DNA of 64,000 nucleotides from Alitta virens (lineage: Eukaryota > Annelida > Polychaeta > Phyllodocida > Nereididae). The translations under genes were made by a program, and so were the position numbers. Shown one piece after another: positions 24,096 to 38,100 of the stretch. Every line of letters begins with the position of its first letter. Position 1 is the stretch's first letter. Below the pieces are notes generated by a model. The model ran no database searches, was not told where the DNA came from, and worked only from the letters and a program-made list of their open reading frames with translations. The DNA lies in assembly GCA_932294295.1 (NCBI GenBank), contig OW028584.1, forward strand, positions 31,667,231 to 31,731,230, written 5' to 3'.

Positions 24096-24514
24096 AAAGT
24101 TAGCCAAGCAAGCATTGCCCTTATTCGCGTCCGAGTTCGCAGAATGAGGGCCATGCAGCAGTCTTTATATTTTTTGTGGGATTATGCACGCAGTTTTACA
24201 GCCTTCTTATCTAACTTAATCTATTTTATGCTAAAAAAAAAAAAGACTGCACACACTATTTATAATCTTTACATGCTGCTATTTTTCCACAAACATAAAT
24301 TTTATGCAGTGAATCGGCAATATCAATTTCTGCTTCTAAAAAATTAATAATGTTATCATTGAATGACTTAGTGAAACATGAAACCTAATTACTCATTTTC
24401 AAAGATCTGAAACGGTGATAGTTGGCACTGATGTGTGCAGACAATATTTATTCAACCTGTTGCAAAATGCCACAAAAAAAAAAAACAGGACTGCTGCCAG
24501 GCTAGACAAAGGGA

Positions 24515-24590
24515 AGGGTATTCCATTATGTTACACTTTAACTCCATGGGTGGGATCTTTCACATACCTCAGCACAGGAGAAGTATTGGG
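24515..24590 (-). mobile_element. SINE body fragment
   Basis: Minus-strand match to the SINE body (ATGTTACACTTTAACTCCAT, GGGATCTTTCACATACCTCA). Head and tail absent. Confidence 0.5.
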
Positions 24591-26014
24591 GAACAGTTGC
24601 TTTAATCTCAGAAGCTGTCTGCTTTTACACACCATACTACTACCTACAATTTATCATCAATGAATACCACAACCACATATTATGCACACTTCATTAATTT
24701 TAGGCATACTGTCACATAAGCAGGATTTACAACTAAAGATTTGAGCTGAAATCTGCACTCTCTCAAGTTACCCCCAGCAACCGTTCTTTTTCTTTTTTTC
24801 GCCTTTTGCATCTTATCCGCCTTACAGGACATGTACAAGGTTGCTATGGCAACGCCTAACAGACATACCCGGACGTCACGTACCACGTGATCTATGTTTA
24901 CCAAAATGGAACAGGTTTCCTTATCTCCTCGCCAGATGGCGTTTCCAGTTTCTGGGAATAGTATCCATATCATCCCCAGCTGCAAAAGAGGCTTCCAGGA
25001 GACAAGGGAAAATTAAATTATGATTATCCATTTGAGGTAAAACATGTAAATCAATTACTACCCGACGTCATATTTCTCTACAGGCAATTTTAGAAATTGT
25101 TATGTTTGTCAGTATCATCCTCACTCTCCTGTTTCGATCTAAATTCTTATTTCCAATAAGTTATTGATACTGATATTTAGTTAATTAGTATATTGTGCAA
25201 TGACACATGTATCTATTTGTGATATTTCATTGTCAATAAAAATGTCTCTCTCTCTATTTATTATTTATTTGTGGGGTTTCCCTCGATAGGGGAAGTTATC
25301 TTCCTTAGGGGACAATCTCTATTTCTGTATCTGTTTCATGCATTGATAAAGAAAGTCAATTTGAATCTGAATTTGGTCTTAATTATGAAGTGGTTATAAG
25401 GCGGGTTCTTATGAAGGGTTCTACTGTAGCAACCTTTAAAAGGTGTGGACACCTTAAATATATGTTTTGTAATGCACCTAGGTAAAGAATTACATGTACT
25501 AAGCACATTACAAGATATTCAAGTCTATATCAAATTACATATACTGCCAATAAATCACAAATTCAATCACTCCATTCACAAATATACTCTATTACATGTA
25601 CACTGTTTGCCCATTTTTTTCATAGCTTAACAATGTCTGTATCAAGCGTATTTCGGTCGCTCTGTCAACCCTGCCCCAGCTTGTTTTTCTCATGATAGTT
25701 TCGGGTGTCATTGTTTTGTTTGTTAACCTGGCACGAACCGTGGTAATCTCGCAGCAGTGACACGTGCATCTGTGTCCCACGTGACAGTATCAGTATGCTC
25801 TCGTCACAACTTGAAGTCCCACACTATATACGTGTTGGCCAATAACCAGTATACATGTCCCCAGTGTACTACACATTTAGCCTGTAGGTAGTATGTCTAA
25901 AAACCATTTCACATTTTTTACTAACTAGACAGAGAACTATGAACTCCATGCTACTGGTCAGGCAATCGGGAATTATATTTCTTAACCAAAGATATTAGTA
26001 TCTACTGCAACTCA

Positions 26015-26245
26015 ATAAGTAGATCCTATCCTATCTTATCCTATATCCTATCCTATTATACTTCAGCTGGTCCATTTTACTATCCAATACTATTATCCCA
26101 TTATTTTTCTTATCCTATCCTATCCTATTCTATATTATACTATACTCTTCTATCCTATACTATCCTATTCTATACTATACTATCCTATCCTATCCTATCC
26201 TATTCTATTCTATCCTATCCTATCCTATCCTATCCTATTCTAGTG
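26015..26245. repeat. (TATCC)n pentanucleotide array
   Basis: Imperfect TATCC/TATTC units, about 230 bp. Confidence 0.88.
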
Positions 26246-26480
26246 CAATTTTCGTTTCATGCAAGATAGTGTGGCTCACAGCATTGTCCCCTGCAACAGT
26301 CCCAACTAAGTGAAACAGACTCTCTTGGATCCAATGTACGGCACGATGCTGTGCAGACCAAGTAATATATCTTATGCAGTAATTGCAAACGCGGGAGGAG
26401 TCCAAACTACCCAGACTTTTGTGCAGTTGGAATACAGCCTAGAAATAGAGAAAGCAAGCTCGTCCAAGAAACTTACTTTA

Positions 26481-26565
26481 TTCAAGAGGACGCCATGTGA
26501 ATGCAGGACTCTTATTGGCTGAAGAGCTACCTTAGCCAATGGGAGTCTTGGATTCACATGACGTC
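26481..26565. mobile_element. MITE family A, copy 2, left part (split by foldback)
   Basis: GGACGCCATGTGAATGCAGG...AGCCAATGGGAGTCTTGGATTCACATGACGTC. The expected continuation (CCTCTG...TTTTCAAGTC) is found 16.75 kb away at 43323-43355. Confidence 0.75.
26560..26565. repeat. Target site duplication GACGTC (left)
   Basis: Matches 43317-43322. GACGTC is itself a palindrome, so it could be read as part of the TIR, but the intact MITE copy has only one equivalent site, which supports duplication. Confidence 0.65.
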
Positions 26566-29500
26566 ACTACAGACAGGCCGATATGATATCACGATAAGCT
26601 AGTTATTTGCCCTCAGGGGCCTGATATCATATTGAGCTGTGGCCACAGATCCCTGTCCCTCCAAATTCGCCCCCGGGCTACGTTTGTTTTATGCTAATTT
26701 GTGCATAATTAACCTTTGATGTTTCAGCCCCCAGGCGATAAGTGTAAAATAACAGACCACATGTCAAGTTGACAAATTAACAAAACTGATAAGAAAATTA
26801 GAAGAGTTAATTATTTCAGAATATGTTGGTATGAAAAAAGGTGTACATAAAATGACTTTTTTTGTTTTTTTTGTTTCATCAAAGTGTTGGAATTGAAGTG
26901 AACAACCTTTCACAAGTCACACTGCATATACTTGCATACTAATAACACAAAAAAATGGAAAGTCTGAATGCTCGTACATTGTATGTATACAATGCTTTAA
27001 TGTTACATACTAATCTGCAGTACTGTGAAAAGCTTAGATCAAAAGCACTGTAAAAAATTAAGATTGAAAGCACATGAAAAGTGAAATGATTTGGTGCTGG
27101 TATGGATATCAATGGAATTCAGGGGTTGGAAAATCAGGTTTTTTTCTTTTTATTCCTATTTTCCCTTAAACAAAAGTTGTTATGTGAATTTATTTGTTGT
27201 TCTATTATCATCAGAGTGTGGTTTGAACATTTTTTTTTTTAAATCAGTGATGTGGCACAGTATATTGTATAGTGTCATTAATACTTTGCAAAGTGATGGC
27301 TGTCACTGTCATGTGCACATTAACTTGTTCACTGTGGTGTTTCTGTCTTCCTCCTATTGAACAATAATGCCTACACAAAGCACACAAGCAGACAAGTTAC
27401 ATCTAAGAACTTATGCCAGCCAATCACAGCTGAATATGATAACAGACTTTGATTGGCTTATTAATCAGGCACACTCCATTTGGGTGAACTAACGATTTTG
27501 TCAGACGTTAATAAAAAAATAAAACAATAATACATTTAGAGAAAATCCAGACCAAAACATTGGAAACAATGGATATGACATCATCAACCAATGTTCAGTA
27601 TTGTGATGTCATCATTGAGTTTGTTTACATATTGAGTTTTTGATTGCATGAAAAACTCTATTCATATTATTTATTGTACCTTAAAGTTTATTCCTGTGCA
27701 CAAATGAGCATGAAATTGCAAAGAAAAATCATGAGACAAGAAGGTAGTATTGGCTTATATTATTATTTGCCTATGCTAAATCTTGAGACATAGTAACTTT
27801 AACTTAAGCAGCATTCTGAGTGCTCAAAACATCGGAAAATGTATTCCTTGACTTGAAATATATATATTGTGCATTTACAACAAAGCACACAAGCAGACCA
27901 GTTACATCTAAGAACTTATGTGTCACAGCTGAATATGATAACAGGCTTTGATTGGCTTGTAGCACAACCAAATATGATAACAGGCTTCCATTCAGAGCAG
28001 AATATGATATGAAAACATGACATGTGCTTGGCTGACTGTATAGCTCATTACAATCAACAGGTGTGCATGCTCAACCCATGTGTGCAAAGTTGAAAGATTA
28101 TTTGAGGAGCAAAAAATGCCCAAGGCACAGTTAGTTGAATGCATCATTGCCCTTTGTTAGTGATAACAAGCATTTGTGTATGTTTAATGAGTGATATGAT
28201 TATCACTTAACAAGAATAAAGTTTAAAAATATTTAATCACTGAAAATTTTATTTTTTTATTTTTAAATCAACAGTGCAATGTCAACTTAAAGCTGCACTG
28301 TCCGTCAAATTGGCAATTTCTGAGACTCCATAAAATAGCCGAAAATAACCTTTATTAATCAGGCACACTCCATTTGGGTGAACTAATGATTTTATCAGAC
28401 ATTAATAAAAAAATAATACATTGAGAGAAAATCCAGACCAAAACATTGGAAACAATGGATATGACCAATGTTCAGTATTGTGATGTCATCATTGGGTTTG
28501 TTTACATATTGAGTTTTTGATGGCATGAAAAACTATTCATATTATTTATTGTACCTTAAAGTTTAATTCCTGTGTACAAATGAGCATGAAATGGCAAAAA
28601 ATGTCATGAGACAAGAAGGTAGTATTGGCTTATATTATTATTTGCCTATGCTATATCTTGAGACATAGTAATTTTAACTTAAGCAGCATTCTGAGTGCTC
28701 AAAACATCGGAAAATGTATTCCTTGACTTGAAATATATATTGTGCATTTACACTGGACAGATTTTGTTAAGCTAGCAAAATAAAAGGTTCTTCTACATAC
28801 CTTTTTGCGATGAAAATATACAAAATAGTGAGTTATTGGATGAAATTTAAGAAACAGGTTACACCAAACAATTAAAGGCATGTCGTAATATGTAAGATGT
28901 AAAATTAACAAAATCATATTTTGCTTTTAAAATTTTAACAATAATAGGAGTATTCATATCACATATAAAATGAAATTTCATTTCTTAAATTTAACGGGGG
29001 AATAATAATGCACAGTGTAAGTTATACTTGTTACTGAACAATTACATTTTTTTATAAGGGAAATACGTTATAAACCACCAGTTCTATTTACTTTTTGATG
29101 CAGAGCTAATTTAAACATAATCAGACCACATGTCATGTTGACAAATTAACAAAACTGTAATTAAATTAAAAGTGTTAGTTATGTCAGAGTATACTGCTAA
29201 TGTTGGTACTGTAAAAGGTGTCCTAAAAATGGATTTTTTGTTTGTTTCGTTTCATCAAAGTGTTGGAATTGAAGTGAGCAACATTATAGAGTCACACTGC
29301 AGAATTATACTTGCAAAATAATAACACTGAAAAAAGGAAAGGCTGAATGTTTGTACTTTGCATGTATACAATGCTTTAATGTTACATACTCATCAGTAGT
29401 ACTGTGAAAAAAGCTAGATCAAAAGCACTGTAAAAAAATTAAATTGAATGTACCAGAAAAGTGAAGTACTTTGGTGCTAGTATGGATATCAATTAAATTC

Positions 29501-32500
29501 AAGGGTGAGAAATTATAAAAAATTTTTATTAATATTTTCCCTTTAACAAAAATTGCGATGTGAATTTATTTGTTGTACTATTATCATCAGTGTGGTTTAA
29601 AAAAAAAATAACTTTTTTTTAACAAGCGATATGTCACAGTTTATTGTATATTATCATCAATATTTTGCATAGTGTTTGCTGTCACTCTGTAATGTGCACA
29701 TTAACTTGTTCACTGTGGTGTTTCTGGCTTCCTCCTATTGAACAATTCTGAGACTAGTAACATCTAAGAACTTATGCCATCCCATCACAACTTAATATGA
29801 TAACAGGCTTTGATTGGCTTGTAGCACAGCCAAATATGATGACAGGCTTCTATTGCTTATGGCAGAGCAGAATATGGTAACATGGCACATGACTAAATGA
29901 CTGTATAGTTCATTACAATATCAACAGGTGTGAATGCTCAGCCTATGAGTGCAAAATTAAAAAGATTAATTGAGGAGCAACTAATGCCCAAGGCACAGTT
30001 AGTTGAATGCATCACTGCCCTTTGTTGGTGATAAGAAGCCTGTGTGTATATTTAATGAGTGATATGATAATGACTTAAAAAGATAAAGTTAGAAAATCTT
30101 TAATCAAGATGAAAACGCAGCTTTTCTTTAATTAACAGTGCAATGTCAACTTAAGCAGCAATCTTAGAGCATAAAACATCAGAAAATGTACGCTTAGACT
30201 GAGAAAACATATTGTGCATTTACACTGGACAGATTTTGTTAAGCAAGCAAACATAATTTATTTTCATTATGTACCTTTTGTAATGAAAATATACAAAAGT
30301 GATCCTGAATGAAATTCAAGACACATTTAACACCAAACAATTAAAGGCATGTCATAATATGTAAGATATAAAATTATACCAGCAGCTCAAAATAATTTTT
30401 CATGCAGCTAAGCTAAAACATACACAGACCTCATGTTATGTTGACAAATTAAACCCAGGTAAAAAATAAATAAAATAAAAAAACTTTGGAATTTCACATT
30501 TAACATCCATGTGTGTATTCAAATATAGAGTATCAGTGGTAATTTTAGAGACCAGATAGAATTAATTCCATAAAGTGACATACATTGTAGTTTGTAATGC
30601 AAACATTTATTTTCTCAAGTAAAGCTATGATAAAACACTGAAAAGAAAAATAAAATCTCCATTATGTCAGAATATACTGCTTCTGTTGAAATGCTTAAGG
30701 ATGCCCTAAAATGAAATTTTTTGTATTTCATCAAAGTGCTGGAATGGAAGTGAACAACCATTCACAAGTCACACTGTATATACTGGCATAATAACACTAA
30801 AAAACAGGAATATCCCATACTTTGTTAGTAAATAACAGGTAAGCTGTGATGCTGAGCATCCTTGTTTCTTGGTCATGCCTCAGTGATTCCCTTGCATTTG
30901 ACCCCTGGTCAGAACAATAAACTCCTGATGTCACATCATGCATATGTAATGAGCTACTGCCTAAAATGTAGCTATTCTGGCTTGAGAATGTTATCTTAAA
31001 TTGACTAACCTAGGATTCAGGAAATTAGTATTTCAGGGTATATTCTTTCATGGGACTTACAAAACTGAAAAAGTGCAAATTTCATTTTAGTGCACCCTCA
31101 AGTCCTAAAAGCTCATACATGCTCTCTCTCATCCACTAATTCATGTTTCCATTCCTATAAACACTTAATTAAGGCTGTTTCTGAGAAAAAACGAGGAGAA
31201 TATGAAACATTGGTTGTCTCAGATTTTTACAAAGCTGGGTTGACTTGTTCATACGCTAGGTTCAGGTGATCCAATACACTAATTTTTGAAAATCAGCAGC
31301 ATGTTTAGAACTACAGAGAGATTTTCTGATCGGCCTAAGTACTAGTATTAAACTATTCTAGCATATCAAGATTAGATTTATTACTGAAATAGCATGGAAC
31401 ATTTCCACATATCTGTTATAACAAGGTTTTGTACATAAATCTGGAATACATCCAGAAGAGGCAGACATTCTGTGTATTTCAGCATGGCTGGTCCGCATCA
31501 AAGCCTAAGCTTGTGCTTGCAGATACCTTCACTTTCTGACTGGAAGTGTTCCAGGCTAATCATCACTGATTTAGAAGTTTATGGGTTATCTTACAGATGC
31601 TTCATTCTGAAAAACTGGAGGCTCAAGATACAATAATTTAACATGTAACCAAAAGGAAGAAAATTTTCAGCTTTTTTTTTATGGTTAAATGCTAAAATTG
31701 TGTCTAAAATCAATTTTGGTCTAAATGATTTAGTCCATTTATTTCCTATGTATTTGAGTAGTATCATGAAAATCTAGTCATGTTTTGCACTAAATAGGGT
31801 CTCTGCTTGGGTTACTCGGTAACACTCAATAGTACACTGGGCAGACAGAAAGTCACCAATTGGACCAAACAGACTGAGCCAACACTGAGCCATTATTGAG
31901 TCAGACAATGGGCTGCTTTGTTGGGCTGACATCTTGCCAATCTTGGGCCCTTGATCCAGAGTACTTCTCAAGTGTATGATAATGGTATTGGACTAATTTT
32001 AATATAATTCATGTTTCCATTCAATTGCATAATCACTTACAATACACTGAAATTACATTTGGCTGATATTGGACCAGACAATGACTTATACTTTTAGCAT
32101 ATATTTGACCCAACCTAACATAAGGCTGTCAGTGGACCAAGATTAGCCTAACCAGACACCTCATTTGAGTATTAAAATTTCAGTAAACCAGACACGTAGC
32201 ATTGATCAACAAGTTGTGACTGACAGTTCAAACTATTGTTCACTCAACTGCATTAACCCGTTGCCATATTTTAAAATTCTGATATATCACCGTCAAAACC
32301 CATGGAAAGATTTTCCCTATGCGAAAATGTCATTCTGTTAGTCATTATTTATGTTGTGAGCAGGTTAAAAGACTGTTGCAACTTCCTCACTATTGCAGGG
32401 AGAGTCACTCGACTGCATCAACTTGGCGTTGTCATCGTTGATGCCTATGAAGAGGATTTTTGATGTAACAATGCCACACTGTTAGCCATTGTATTTCCAT

Positions 32501-34882
32501 TGCGAGCCGGTGTGAACACATCACACATCACAAAAAGCCTCTTTGAAAAGGAATGTACAGTTCTCCAAGGATTTTGCTGGTAACTTTTGATCATTGGTTT
32601 CCACCACATCACGTGCTGCTAAATATTGCTATTTCAGGTTTTACTCCATTCATTTTCAAAACACTGGACTCCATCCAAGACATCACTTAAAAGGTGGAAA
32701 ATCTGTTGCGTTGTCCTCACTCTTGCAGGGAGCGGTACTCAACATGCAGTGACCAACCATGTGATGACTGTATGATGTCATCGTTGAAGTCCGTGGATCA
32801 GATTTTAGAAACAATGACACCACACTCTTAACCATTATATTTACATCACTAAAAGTGCTCTCTCACTGCACTCAAATCAGGTTGAAAAAGCTTTTGCAGT
32901 GACCTCACTCTTACACGGAGGGTCACCTGATTGCATCGACCAGTCAGCGCCATGAATCAGCAGATGTCATCGTCAACGTCCATGAAGAGGATTTCATTGC
33001 AACGATGGAACACTGTTGGCCATTGTACTTCCATTGTGAGCCAAAGTCGAATCTCATTTACAATGTTTGTGCATATGTATTGAGGTGACTTCAATACAGT
33101 GCTCTTTTACTGAACTCAAAGCAGGTTAAAAGTTGTTGCATGGACCTCGTCAATGCTGGAAGGGTCACTTGACTACAGCAACCAGTCGTCATGATGTCTC
33201 GGCGATGTCATCATCAAGTCTGTGGATAAAATTTTCCATGCAATGACACTGAACTGTTTGCCAGAAATGTATCCAAATGTTTCCACGCGACTTTAATAAA
33301 GTGTGCTTTCTCTCTGCACTCAAAGCAGTTTGAAAAGCTGTTGCAGAGACCTCACTCTTGCAGGGAAGGTCACTCGAACCCTTCAACCAGCCATCGTGAT
33401 GACTCTATTATGTCAGCGTTGAAGTCCGTTGATAAGAACTCCATGCAATGACATCACACTATTGGCCATTGTATTTCCATTGTGAGCCAGAGTCCACTGT
33501 CATTCATAATGTTTGTGCAAATATATTAAGGTATAATAAAAGTGAACTCTCACTGCACTGAAGGGAGAAAAGCTATTGCAGTGACCACACTCTTGCAGTG
33601 AGGGTCACATTACAACTTCAACCAGACATCATGATATCAGTCTTTGTGATGTCATCATCAAAGTCTGTGGATAGGATTTTGCATGCCACAAAACCACACT
33701 GTTAACATGATGTCATCGACAAAGTCTATGGATAGGAATTTCAATGCAACAACATCACACTGTTGGTCATTGTATTTCCATCACGAGTCCACTGTTATTC
33801 ATAATGTTTGTACAAATGTTTTTGGGTGACTTCAATAAAGCATTCTCTCGCTGCACTTGATGCAGGTTGCAAAGCTGTTGTAGTAACCTCACTCTTGCAG
33901 AGAAGGTCACTCGACTACATCAACCAGTTGTCATGATGTCTGTGCGATGTCATCATCAAAGTCTGTGGATGTAATTTTTCCTGATACGACACCACACTGT
34001 TGAACAAATGTATTGAGGTGACTTCAATAAAATGCTCTCTGGCTGCACTCAAAGCAGGTTGAATGTTGCAGTGACCTCACTCCACTACATCGACCAGTTG
34101 TTGTGATGTCATGTCTCTGCCATGTCATCAAAGTCTGTGGGATTTTTTATGCAATGACTCCATCCTGTTAACCATTGTATTTCCATTGTCAGCAATAGTC
34201 CCACTCTCATTTACAATGTCTGGACAATGTATTCAAGTGACTTTAATAAATATACTGATTCACTTACACTTTGCACTCTCAATGCACTCGAAGCAAATTG
34301 AAAAGCGGTCGCGGTGTGCTTACTTTTGCATGGAGGGTCGCTCTAATGCATCTGCCTAACACTGTGATAAAACGTCGATGCCCATGGAGAGGACTTTCTG
34401 TGCAACGACATTCCAATCGCTTCACCAGAGCTCCGATTCTTCCCTATTCTATTATTTGCCTCGCCTTCTTCTTCTACTCTGAGTTCATGTAACGCAATAT
34501 TCACCGAAAGTTAGCATTCAAAACGAGGTTCAGAGGCACATCACATTTTAGCTTGAGACAGTCAAACCTGTGTTGCCAGGGTACTGGGAACTCCCTAGAG
34601 TGAGTGTGAACCAGCGGTCTCGAGTAATCTGCCCTAAGACCCCCATGTCCCACTGTGAGCAGGTACAATATGACATGTGCTCTATCCTTGAGAGATAGAG
34701 ACTAAGTGAGCATTGAGCTTTCTTAATATTGCGACATACTCTTACCTCGATCCTCGACTGACGACCAGTCCTGCAACTGTCCGTCACTCGATTGTGCCTA
34801 ACGCGCATCTTGATGACTCGGAGATGTCATCGAGGGCTAACTTTCTGCCATTGAATTAACATTGCCTGGCGGCCCCCCAACC
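26566..34882 (+). repeat. Left arm of foldback element
   Basis: Outer part: a block starting ...ACATGTCA-GTTGACAAATTAAC appears about three times (26752, 29113 and, diverged, 30424). A sub-block (27376-27870 and 27880-28740) is duplicated again. Inner part: tandem ~300-bp units. No gene. Confidence 0.85.
32290..34880 (+). repeat. Diverged tandem repeats, ~180-390 bp units
   Basis: About nine units share CACACTGTTGGCCATTGTAT, GACTTCAATAAAGTGCTCTC, GACCTCACTCTTGCAGGGA and GATGTCATC. Markers lie near 32483, 32831, 33019, 33258, 33463, 33763, 34008 and 34168. Mirrored at 35149-37740. Confidence 0.75.
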
Positions 34883-35146
34883 ATTTTCAATGAGCCCTCC
34901 TCCTGAAATGGAAGACAAATGAAAAGTTGTCACACCGCACGACTCTTGCAGGGTTGCTTTTTCAAGACGTTGTGACGTCCGTGGAGACTTCTCTCCATGC
35001 AACAATGCCGTACTGTCAGCCATTGTATTTCTATGACAAGCTGTCCGTCACTCGACCGTTCCCAACGTGCATCGTGACGACTTGGAGATGTCATCGAGGG
35101 CGCACTGTCTGCCGTTGTATTTACATTGCTAGCCGGCCCCCACCGT
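34883..35146. other. Foldback spacer (264 bp)
   Basis: Not palindromic. It contains further diverged units of the central tandem repeat (GCCATTGTATTTCTATGACA near 35020; CCGTTGTATTTACATTGCTA near 35113), so the asymmetry arises from unequal unit content rather than foreign DNA. Confidence 0.7.
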
Positions 35147-38100
35147 GGTTGGGGGGCCGCCAGGCAATGTTAATTCAATGGCAGAAAGTTAGCCCTCGAT
35201 GACATCTCCGAGTCATCAAGATGCGCGTTAGGCACAATCGAGTGACGGACAGTTGCAGGACTGGTCGTCAGTCGAGGATCGAGGTAAGAGTATGTCGCAA
35301 TATTAAGAAAGCTCAATGCTCACTTAGTCTCTATCTCTCAAGGATAGAGCACATGTCATATTGTACCTGCTCACAGTGGGACATGGGGGTCTTAGGGCAG
35401 ATTACTCGAGACCGCTGGTTCACACTCACTCTAGGGAGTTCCCAGTACCCTGGCAACACAGGTTTGACTGTCTCAAGCTAAAATGTGATGTGCCTCTGAA
35501 CCTCGTTTTGAATGCTAACTTTCGGTGAATATTGCGTTACATGAACTCAGAGTAGAAGAAGAAGGCGAGGCAAATAATAGAATAGGGAAGAATCGGAGCT
35601 CTGGTGAAGCGATTGGAATGTCGTTGCACAGAAAGTCCTCTCCATGGGCATCGACGTTTTATCACAGTGTTAGGCAGATGCATTAGAGCGACCCTCCATG
35701 CAAAAGTAAGCACACCGCGACCGCTTTTCAATTTGCTTCGAGTGCATTGAGAGTGCAAAGTGTAAGTGAATCAGTATATTTATTAAAGTCACTTGAATAC
35801 ATTGTCCAGACATTGTAAATGAGAGTGGGACTATTGCTGACAATGGAAATACAATGGTTAACAGGATGGAGTCATTGCATAAAAAATCCCACAGACTTTG
35901 ATGACATGGCAGAGACATGACATCACAACAACTGGTCGATGTAGTGGAGTGAGGTCACTGCAACATTCAACCTGCTTTGAGTGCAGCCAGAGAGCATTTT
36001 ATTGAAGTCACCTCAATACATTTGTTCAACAGTGTGGTGTCGTATCAGGAAAAATTACATCCACAGACTTTGATGATGACATCGCACAGACATCATGACA
36101 ACTGGTTGATGTAGTCGAGTGACCTTCTCTGCAAGAGTGAGGTTACTACAACAGCTTTGCAACCTGCATCAAGTGCAGCGAGAGAATGCTTTATTGAAGT
36201 CACCCAAAAACATTTGTACAAACATTATGAATAACAGTGGACTCGTGATGGAAATACAATGACCAACAGTGTGATGTTGTTGCATTGAAATTCCTATCCA
36301 TAGACTTTGTCGATGACATCATGTTAACAGTGTGGTTTTGTGGCATGCAAAATCCTATCCACAGACTTTGATGATGACATCACAAAGACTGATATCATGA
36401 TGTCTGGTTGAAGTTGTAATGTGACCCTCACTGCAAGAGTGTGGTCACTGCAATAGCTTTTCTCCCTTCAGTGCAGTGAGAGTTCACTTTTATTATACCT
36501 TAATATATTTGCACAAACATTATGAATGACAGTGGACTCTGGCTCACAATGGAAATACAATGGCCAATAGTGTGATGTCATTGCATGGAGTTCTTATCAA
36601 CGGACTTCAACGCTGACATAATAGAGTCATCACGATGGCTGGTTGAAGGGTTCGAGTGACCTTCCCTGCAAGAGTGAGGTCTCTGCAACAGCTTTTCAAA
36701 CTGCTTTGAGTGCAGAGAGAAAGCACACTTTATTAAAGTCGCGTGGAAACATTTGGATACATTTCTGGCAAACAGTTCAGTGTCATTGCATGGAAAATTT
36801 TATCCACAGACTTGATGATGACATCGCCGAGACATCATGACGACTGGTTGCTGTAGTCAAGTGACCCTTCCAGCATTGACGAGGTCCATGCAACAACTTT
36901 TAACCTGCTTTGAGTTCAGTAAAAGAGCACTGTATTGAAGTCACCTCAATACATGTGCACAAACATTGTAAATGAGATTCGACTTTGGCTCACAATGGAA
37001 GTACAATGGCCAACAGTGTTCCATCGTTGCAATGAAATCCTCTTCATGGACGTTGACGATGACATCTGCTGATTCATGGCGCTGACTGGTCGATGCAATC
37101 AGGTGACCCTCCGTGTAAGAGTGAGGTCACTGCAAAAGCTTTTTCAACCTGATTTGAGTGCAGTGAGAGAGCACTTTTAGTGATGTAAATATAATGGTTA
37201 AGAGTGTGGTGTCATTGTTTCTAAAATCTGATCCACGGACTTCAACGATGACATCATACAGTCATCACATGGTTGGTCACTGCATGTTGAGTACCGCTCC
37301 CTGCAAGAGTGAGGACAACGCAACAGATTTTCCACCTTTTAAGTGATGTCTTGGATGGAGTCCAGTGTTTTGAAAATGAATGGAGTAAAACCTGAAATAG
37401 CAATATTTAGCAGCACGTGATGTGGTGGAAACCAATGATCAAAAGTTACCAGCAAAATCCTTGGAGAACTGTACATTCCTTTTCAAAGAGGCTTTTTGTG
37501 ATGTGTGATGTGTTCACACCGGCTCGCAATGGAAATACAATGGCTAACAGTGTGGCATTGTTACATCAAAAATCCTCTTCATAGGCATCAACGATGACAA
37601 CGCCAAGTTGATGCAGTCGAGTGACTCTCCCTGCAATAGTGAGGAAGTTGCAACAGTCTTTTAACCTGCTCACAACATAAATAATGACTAACAGAATGAC
37701 ATTTTCGCATAGGGAAAATCTTTCCATGGGTTTTGACGGTGATATATCAGAATTTTAAAATATGGCAACGGGTTAATGCAGTTGAGTGAACAATAGTTTG
37801 AACTGTCAGTCACAACTTGTTGATCAATGCTACGTGTCTGGTTTACTGAAATTTTAATACTCAAATGAGGTGTCTGGTTAGGCTAATCTTGGTCCACTGA
37901 CAGCCTTATGTTAGGTTGGGTCAAATATATGCTAAAAGTATAAGTCATTGTCTGGTCCAATATCAGCCAAATGTAATTTCAGTGTATTGTAAGTGATTAT
38001 GCAATTGAATGGAAACATGAATTATATTAAAATTAGTCCAATATCATTATCATACACTTGAGAAGTACTCTGGATCAAGGGCCCAAGATTGGCAAGATGT

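Noticed and set aside
24841..25023. First coding exon behind E-box/CRE-like motifs (ATG near 24906)
   Set aside because: The ACGTCACGTACCACGTG motifs are suggestive, but the 36-codon frame has no homology and no clear donor site.
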